Assembly: GCA_023430285.1 (NCBI GenBank)
Contig: JAEZAV010000001.1
Span: 1 to 39,638, forward strand
Direction of reading: 5' to 3'
From: Methanobacteriota archaeon
GTDB taxonomy: Archaea; Methanobacteriota; Methanobacteria; Methanobacteriales; Methanobacteriaceae
DNA: 39,638 bases
In this document: one piece after another, positions 36,016 through 39,638 of the stretch
Layout: the number at the start of each line of letters is the position of its first letter
Position numbering within the stretch: the stretch's first letter is position 1
Notes under the pieces: model-generated
The model's database searches: none
What the model saw: the letters and a program-made list of their open reading frames with translations, nothing else
What the model was told of the DNA's origin: nothing
Made by a program: the position numbers and the translations under genes

Positions 36016-37692
36016 TCATAATTTACAGGTATTACAGCCCATGCCCCTGCGTATGTAGCTGAAATCTTTATTTTTGTTCATTACAATGCTTCTATTCCAT
36101 CTCTCATCCCTATCCGGATAATCTTCCCTATACTGTGATCCTCTACTCTCACGACGGATTAAAGCAGATTGAATAACGAGTGATGCTACTTCAAGCATGT
36201 TTTCAATTTCAATGGCATCGAGTAGGTCTTTGTTGTAACCCGAATCAGTTGATACTTTCATGTCAGGAAGTTTATTTTTAATCTCTTCAATCCCTGCAAG
36301 GGCCAATTTCAAACCGATTTCATTCCTGATTATTGCCACATTCTCCCACATGATCTCCATCAAGTCGGCCTTGAGTTCATGGGGACGTACATTTCCCTCT
36401 TTAAACAAACCAGCTATCCTTTCTTCTTCTTGTTCAACTGAAGCTTCGTTGGATCTCTGTTCATTTTCAACGGCATTTTTTGCTGCTGATTCTCCTGCAC
36501 GCTTACCAAATACTTGAGTCTCAGCCAGGGCATTTCCTCCCAGCCTGTTTGCTCCGTGAACACCACCTGCTACTTCTCCTGCAGCGTATAGATTTGTTAT
36601 GGTGGTTTCACATTCGGGATTAATTTTAACTCCACCCATGAAATGGTGTGCTGTTGGAGCAACTTCCATGGCTTGGTTTCTTATGTCAACACCCACGTCA
36701 AGGAATTGTAACAGCATGGTTTCAAGTTTTTCTTCAATTAGCTCGGGATCAAGATGGCTGACATCAAGATAAACTCCACCATTTTCTGTTCCCCTTCCCT
36801 CTCTGATTTCGTTGTAAATAGCTCTTGCAACCACGTCCCTGGTGGCAAGTTCTCCCCTTTCATCATAATTCTTCATGAATCGTTCCATGTTGACATTGAA
36901 GAGTTTCCCCCCTTCTCCTCGAACTGCTTCAGTTACAAGAACGCCCCTTCTAGATTCAGGGTACAGCATTCCAGTTGGATGGAATTGTACCTCTTCCATA
37001 TCTATCATGTCTGCACCGGCAATGTAGGCAAGGGTGTACCCATCCCCTGTTTTTTGTACAGCATTGGATGTGACTGGGTAAAGCCATCCCGCACCTCCAC
37101 TTGCAAGAATAACAGATTTAGATTTAAATACCATGAACTTTGAATCCTTTAAGGAGATTCCACATGCTCCAATTACTCCTTCATTCTTTTCATCCATGAT
37201 TAAAGAAGTTATTGCAACTTCATCCACAGTATCTATATTTTGCCGAATAACCTCCTCCTTCATAGCCATCATCATCTCATGTCCAGTTCTATCTCCCTGA
37301 AAACAAGTTCTTCTGAAGCTCTGACCACCAAATGGGCGTTGATTTAGTTTTCCAGATTCTTGCCTATCAAATATAGCCCCATAGGATTCTAATTCTATCA
37401 ATCGTTCCTTAGATTCGTTGACTAAAATTTGAACCAGTTTCATATCATTTAGATCTGCCCCACCCTTGATTGTATCATTTAAATGTGATTCCACACTGTC
37501 TTCTGAATCAACATATCCAAACGCGGCATTGTAACCTCCTTCAGCAAGAGTTGTACATCCAGATTTAAAAGATAAACCCTTTGAAACTATGGTAACGTTC
37601 AAATTATATTTTTTTGCTTCAATAGCTGCCCGGCATCCTGCTCCGCCCGAACCAATTACGAGTACGTCGCATTCATGTATCGATCTTTCCAT
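36016..37692 (-). CDS. tfrA: Fumarate reductase/succinate dehydrogenase-type flavoprotein, probable thiol:fumarate reductase subunit A
   Basis: A 558-residue flavoprotein. FAD motif I-G-S-G-G-A-G-C-R-A-A (13-23); T-T-L-A-E-G-G-Y-N-A-A (46-56); H-P-T-G-M-L-Y-P-E-S-R-R-G-V-L-V-T-E-A-V-R-G-E-G-G with the catalytic-type H and R; A-A-G-E-V-A-G-G-V-H-G-A-N-R-L-G-G-N-A-L (FAD end) and the C-terminal flavoprotein domain to R-R-E-S-R-G-S-Q-Y-R-E-D-Y-P. The last residues carry C-N-T-C. In methanogens TfrA with TfrB reduces fumarate using coenzymes M and B. An L-aspartate oxidase role is possible for this fold but the length and C-terminal domain favour TfrA. tfrB is not adjacent. Confidence 0.82.
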   Translation of the reverse strand: MERSIHECDVLVIGSGGAGCRAAIEAKKYNLNVTIVSKGLSFKSGCTTLAEGGYNAAFGYVDSEDSVESHLNDTIKGGADLNDMKLVQILVNESKERLIELESYGAIFDRQESGKLNQRPFGGQSFRRTCFQGDRTGHEMMMAMKEEVIRQNIDTVDEVAITSLIMDEKNEGVIGACGISLKDSKFMVFKSKSVILASGGAGWLYPVTSNAVQKTGDGYTLAYIAGADMIDMEEVQFHPTGMLYPESRRGVLVTEAVRGEGGKLFNVNMERFMKNYDERGELATRDVVARAIYNEIREGRGTENGGVYLDVSHLDPELIEEKLETMLLQFLDVGVDIRNQAMEVAPTAHHFMGGVKINPECETTITNLYAAGEVAGGVHGANRLGGNALAETQVFGKRAGESAAKNAVENEQRSNEASVEQEEERIAGLFKEGNVRPHELKADLMEIMWENVAIIRNEIGLKLALAGIEEIKNKLPDMKVSTDSGYNKDLLDAIEIENMLEVASLVIQSALIRRESRGSQYREDYPDRDERWNRSIVMNKNKDFSYIRRGMGCNTCKL

Positions 37693-38017
37693 ATTATGGA
37701 ATTATTCATATTGGTATTTATTTTTTGTTTCAACTCAAAAGTTTATAGTAACCTATTTGATCTGTGTTATCAACTACACCAACTATCATTTTTTTTAGAA
37801 ATGAGAAAAAAATATTTAAAGGTAAATGCCTTTAGGCATTTGGTTGATTTGATTAGGGAGTTATTGTTATGTGATAGATTATAAAAACTAGCCCAAAAAA
37901 TCCCAACTGGTAATGGGTCTAAAAATTTATAAAATTAAATATAAAAGTGATCAACACAAAAATCCTATTGTGTGATGGTTAACTTATTACGTATAGAAAT
38001 CTCATGGGGACATCATT
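37693..38017. other. Divergent promoter spacer between tfrA and sepS
   Basis: No gene. AAATATAAAAG (37937-37947) is a candidate TATA box for sepS. A seven-base inverted repeat lies at 37824-37841. GGGGA lies seven bases before the TTG start of sepS. Confidence 0.45.
37824..37841. repeat. Inverted repeat AAATGCC/GGCATTT
   Basis: Seven-base arms around a TTTA loop in the tfrA-sepS spacer, about 130 bp from tfrA and 175 bp from sepS. No T-run follows, so an operator is as likely as a terminator. Confidence 0.35.
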
Positions 38018-39610
38018 TTGAAAACAAATAAACTATTAAAATTGGCAAGAAAAGATTTTGAGAAAGCTTGGGTAGAAACTGCCCAAACATTGAAAAAGCC
38101 CCATATTGACAATGAATATCCTCGTATTCAAATGAGAACAGGTCAATCCCATATGTTATACAACACCATTTGGGAGTTGAGGCAAGCCTATCTGAATCTT
38201 GGATTTAATGAAACAGTGAATCCAGTATTTGTTGAACAGGACGATATTTACAGGCAGTTTGGCCCGGAAGCCCCTGCAGTTCTTGATCGTTGTTTTTACT
38301 TGGCAGGATTACCAAGGCCCGATATTGGCATTGGGATGGATAAAATTGCAGTCATAGAAGAAATCGGTGTCGAAATTAATAATGACAAAATTCAAGCCCT
38401 GAAAGAAGTGTTTAGAGGCTACAAGAAGGGTGATGAAAGTGGAGATGACTTGGTTCATCACGTCTCTGTAGCATTGGATGTGGAAGATTCTGTTGGTTTA
38501 AGGATCCTTGAAAATGTATTTCCCGAACTTCGAGAACTCAAACCAGTTTCATCGAGAACCACCCTCAGATCTCACATGACAAGTGGATGGTTCTTAACAC
38601 TACAATCCCTGCACAACCAAAGTAAGTTGCCTTTGAAGTTATTTTCAATAGATCGTTGCTTCAGAAGAGAACAACGGGAAGATATTAGTCATTTAATGAC
38701 CTACCATTCTGCTTCGTGTGTATGGGTAGATGATGAAATTTCACTCGACATGGGAATGGCTGTTTCAGAAAATCTGCTTCAACACTTCGGATTTAAAAAA
38801 TTCAAATTCATACCAGATGAAAAAAAATCCAAGTACTACATACCAGGTACACAAACTGAAGTCTATGGTTATCATCCTAAACTTAATGAATGGGTAGAAG
38901 TGGCAACCTTTGGTCTTTATTCTCCAATTGCACTCTCGCATTATGGTATTGACAAACAGGTAATGAACCTTGGAGTGGGTGCAGAGAGGATAGCCATGAT
39001 TTTACACAATCAAACCGATGTCAGGGAAATGGTTTACCCTCAAACTTATGCCAAATGGCATTTAACAGACAGGGAACTTGCATCAATGTTACATATTAAT
39101 TATTACCCTTTCAGCACCGAAGGCCGTAATTTGATGGAGATCTTGAAGGAAAAATTCCGTGAGTACAGTGAAACAGAATCACCATGCGAATTCACGGTTT
39201 TTGAAGGTGAATTCCTGGGTAGAAACATAAGGGTCAAGATACTTGAACCTGAATCAAGCACCCGTTTACTGGGACCAGCTGCCTGGAACTCCCTGTATAT
39301 TAACGATGGAAATATAGTTGGTCTGCCAGAAAACAATGCAAAAGACGAATTATCTCTAGAAACAGTCAAAAATGGCATTCCCCTTGGAATCACTTACATG
39401 GATGGAGTGATTGCTAAGGCATGTTATATGATTGAGGAAATGATCGTTGGTGGTGAAACAGAATCTGAATTCAGAACCACCCTTGCAAAATCACTTTCAG
39501 ATGTAAATCTTAAACTTGAGGAAGTTGCATTGAACTATATAACTAGCAACAACAAGCTAATTGATATTAGGGGACCTATTTTCAGTACAGTAACCTTCGA
39601 AGTGATTTAG
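38018..39610 (+). CDS. sepS: O-phosphoseryl-tRNA(Cys) synthetase
   Basis: A 530-residue class II aminoacyl-tRNA synthetase that charges tRNA-Cys with phosphoserine, which SepCysS then converts to cysteine. Family blocks are the N-terminus K-L-L-K-L-A-R-K-D-F-E-K-A-W, M-R-T-G-Q-S-H, motif 2 R-C-F-R-R-E-Q-R-E-D-I-S-H-L (about 211-224), Y-H-S-A-S and motif 3 G-V-G-A-E-R-I-A-M (about 318-326). The length matches archaeal SepRS. The start is a TTG after GGGGA; no ATG fits upstream. Presence of this gene is typical of Methanobacteriales and Methanococcales and often goes with absence of CysRS. It ends 28 bases before the window edge. Confidence 0.93.
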   Translation: MKTNKLLKLARKDFEKAWVETAQTLKKPHIDNEYPRIQMRTGQSHMLYNTIWELRQAYLNLGFNETVNPVFVEQDDIYRQFGPEAPAVLDRCFYLAGLPRPDIGIGMDKIAVIEEIGVEINNDKIQALKEVFRGYKKGDESGDDLVHHVSVALDVEDSVGLRILENVFPELRELKPVSSRTTLRSHMTSGWFLTLQSLHNQSKLPLKLFSIDRCFRREQREDISHLMTYHSASCVWVDDEISLDMGMAVSENLLQHFGFKKFKFIPDEKKSKYYIPGTQTEVYGYHPKLNEWVEVATFGLYSPIALSHYGIDKQVMNLGVGAERIAMILHNQTDVREMVYPQTYAKWHLTDRELASMLHINYYPFSTEGRNLMEILKEKFREYSETESPCEFTVFEGEFLGRNIRVKILEPESSTRLLGPAAWNSLYINDGNIVGLPENNAKDELSLETVKNGIPLGITYMDGVIAKACYMIEEMIVGGETESEFRTTLAKSLSDVNLKLEEVALNYITSNNKLIDIRGPIFSTVTFEVI

Positions 39611-39638
39611 TGATATTCTAAAATAATTTTTTTTAATA

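Overview
The window reads as a chromosomal stretch of a methanogenic archaeon of the order Methanobacteriales, most likely a Methanobacterium-like organism. Marker genes visible in the sequence are sepS (the O-phosphoseryl-tRNA synthetase route to Cys-tRNA), cfbD (coenzyme F430 synthesis), a flavoprotein matching the thiol:fumarate reductase subunit TfrA, cbiE, a Get3/ArsA ATPase with a CxxC motif, an MthK-type potassium channel gene, a UPF0305/DUF2115 gene and a DUF5518 membrane protein. Shine-Dalgarno sites of the GGTGA/GGAGG type and archaeal TATA boxes are common. The DNA is AT-rich throughout, most strongly between about 5.6 and 19 kb.

Layout. 0-5.6 kb is housekeeping: the 5' end of leuS cut by the window edge, nadE-cutA, get3/arsA, a small cupin, cbiE-DUF2115 and ychF. 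5.6-19 kb is an accessory island. It holds a Type II-like methyltransferase with an abutting PD-(D/E)xK protein, a small Cys-rich protein, a convergent Type IIG restriction-modification enzyme whose end overlaps a membrane-anchored protein gene, two zinc-ribbon membrane proteins, a gene-less array of about 210-bp degenerate repeats, a five-gene overlapping mini-operon headed by an AbrB-like gene (two of its genes encode only 45 residues), and a tyrosine recombinase. 19.3-23.1 kb is one large secreted protein gene with a papain-like peptidase domain and Ig/PKD domains. 23.8-39.6 kb returns to core genes: a VOC protein, an MFS permease, a DUF5518/FAD-dehydrogenase pair, a frameshifted mthK, sfsA, cfbD, a sugar-nucleotidyltransferase/cupin fusion, hisH, an AIR-synthase-like protein, two membrane proteins, tRNA-Arg(GCG), tfrA and sepS.

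How the parts relate. The two restriction systems, the recombinase and the coupled small-gene operon look like an acquired defence and mobile-element region set between ychF and the surface protein. The most unusual structure is the array between 14.2 and 16.0 kb. It has seven copies of a 27-bp core made of three 9-bp steps, mostly 182-214 bp apart. The first two 9-mers of a copy resemble each other more than they resemble the same positions in other copies. The zinc-ribbon gene pair sits inside one interval of this array.

Other points of note are a probable AUU start codon for the DUF2115 gene, a single extra C that splits the mthK reading frame exactly at the calcium-site motif, and an alanine where the recombinase family normally has its first catalytic arginine. 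All calls rest on reading motifs and frames by eye; no database search or alignment program was used.
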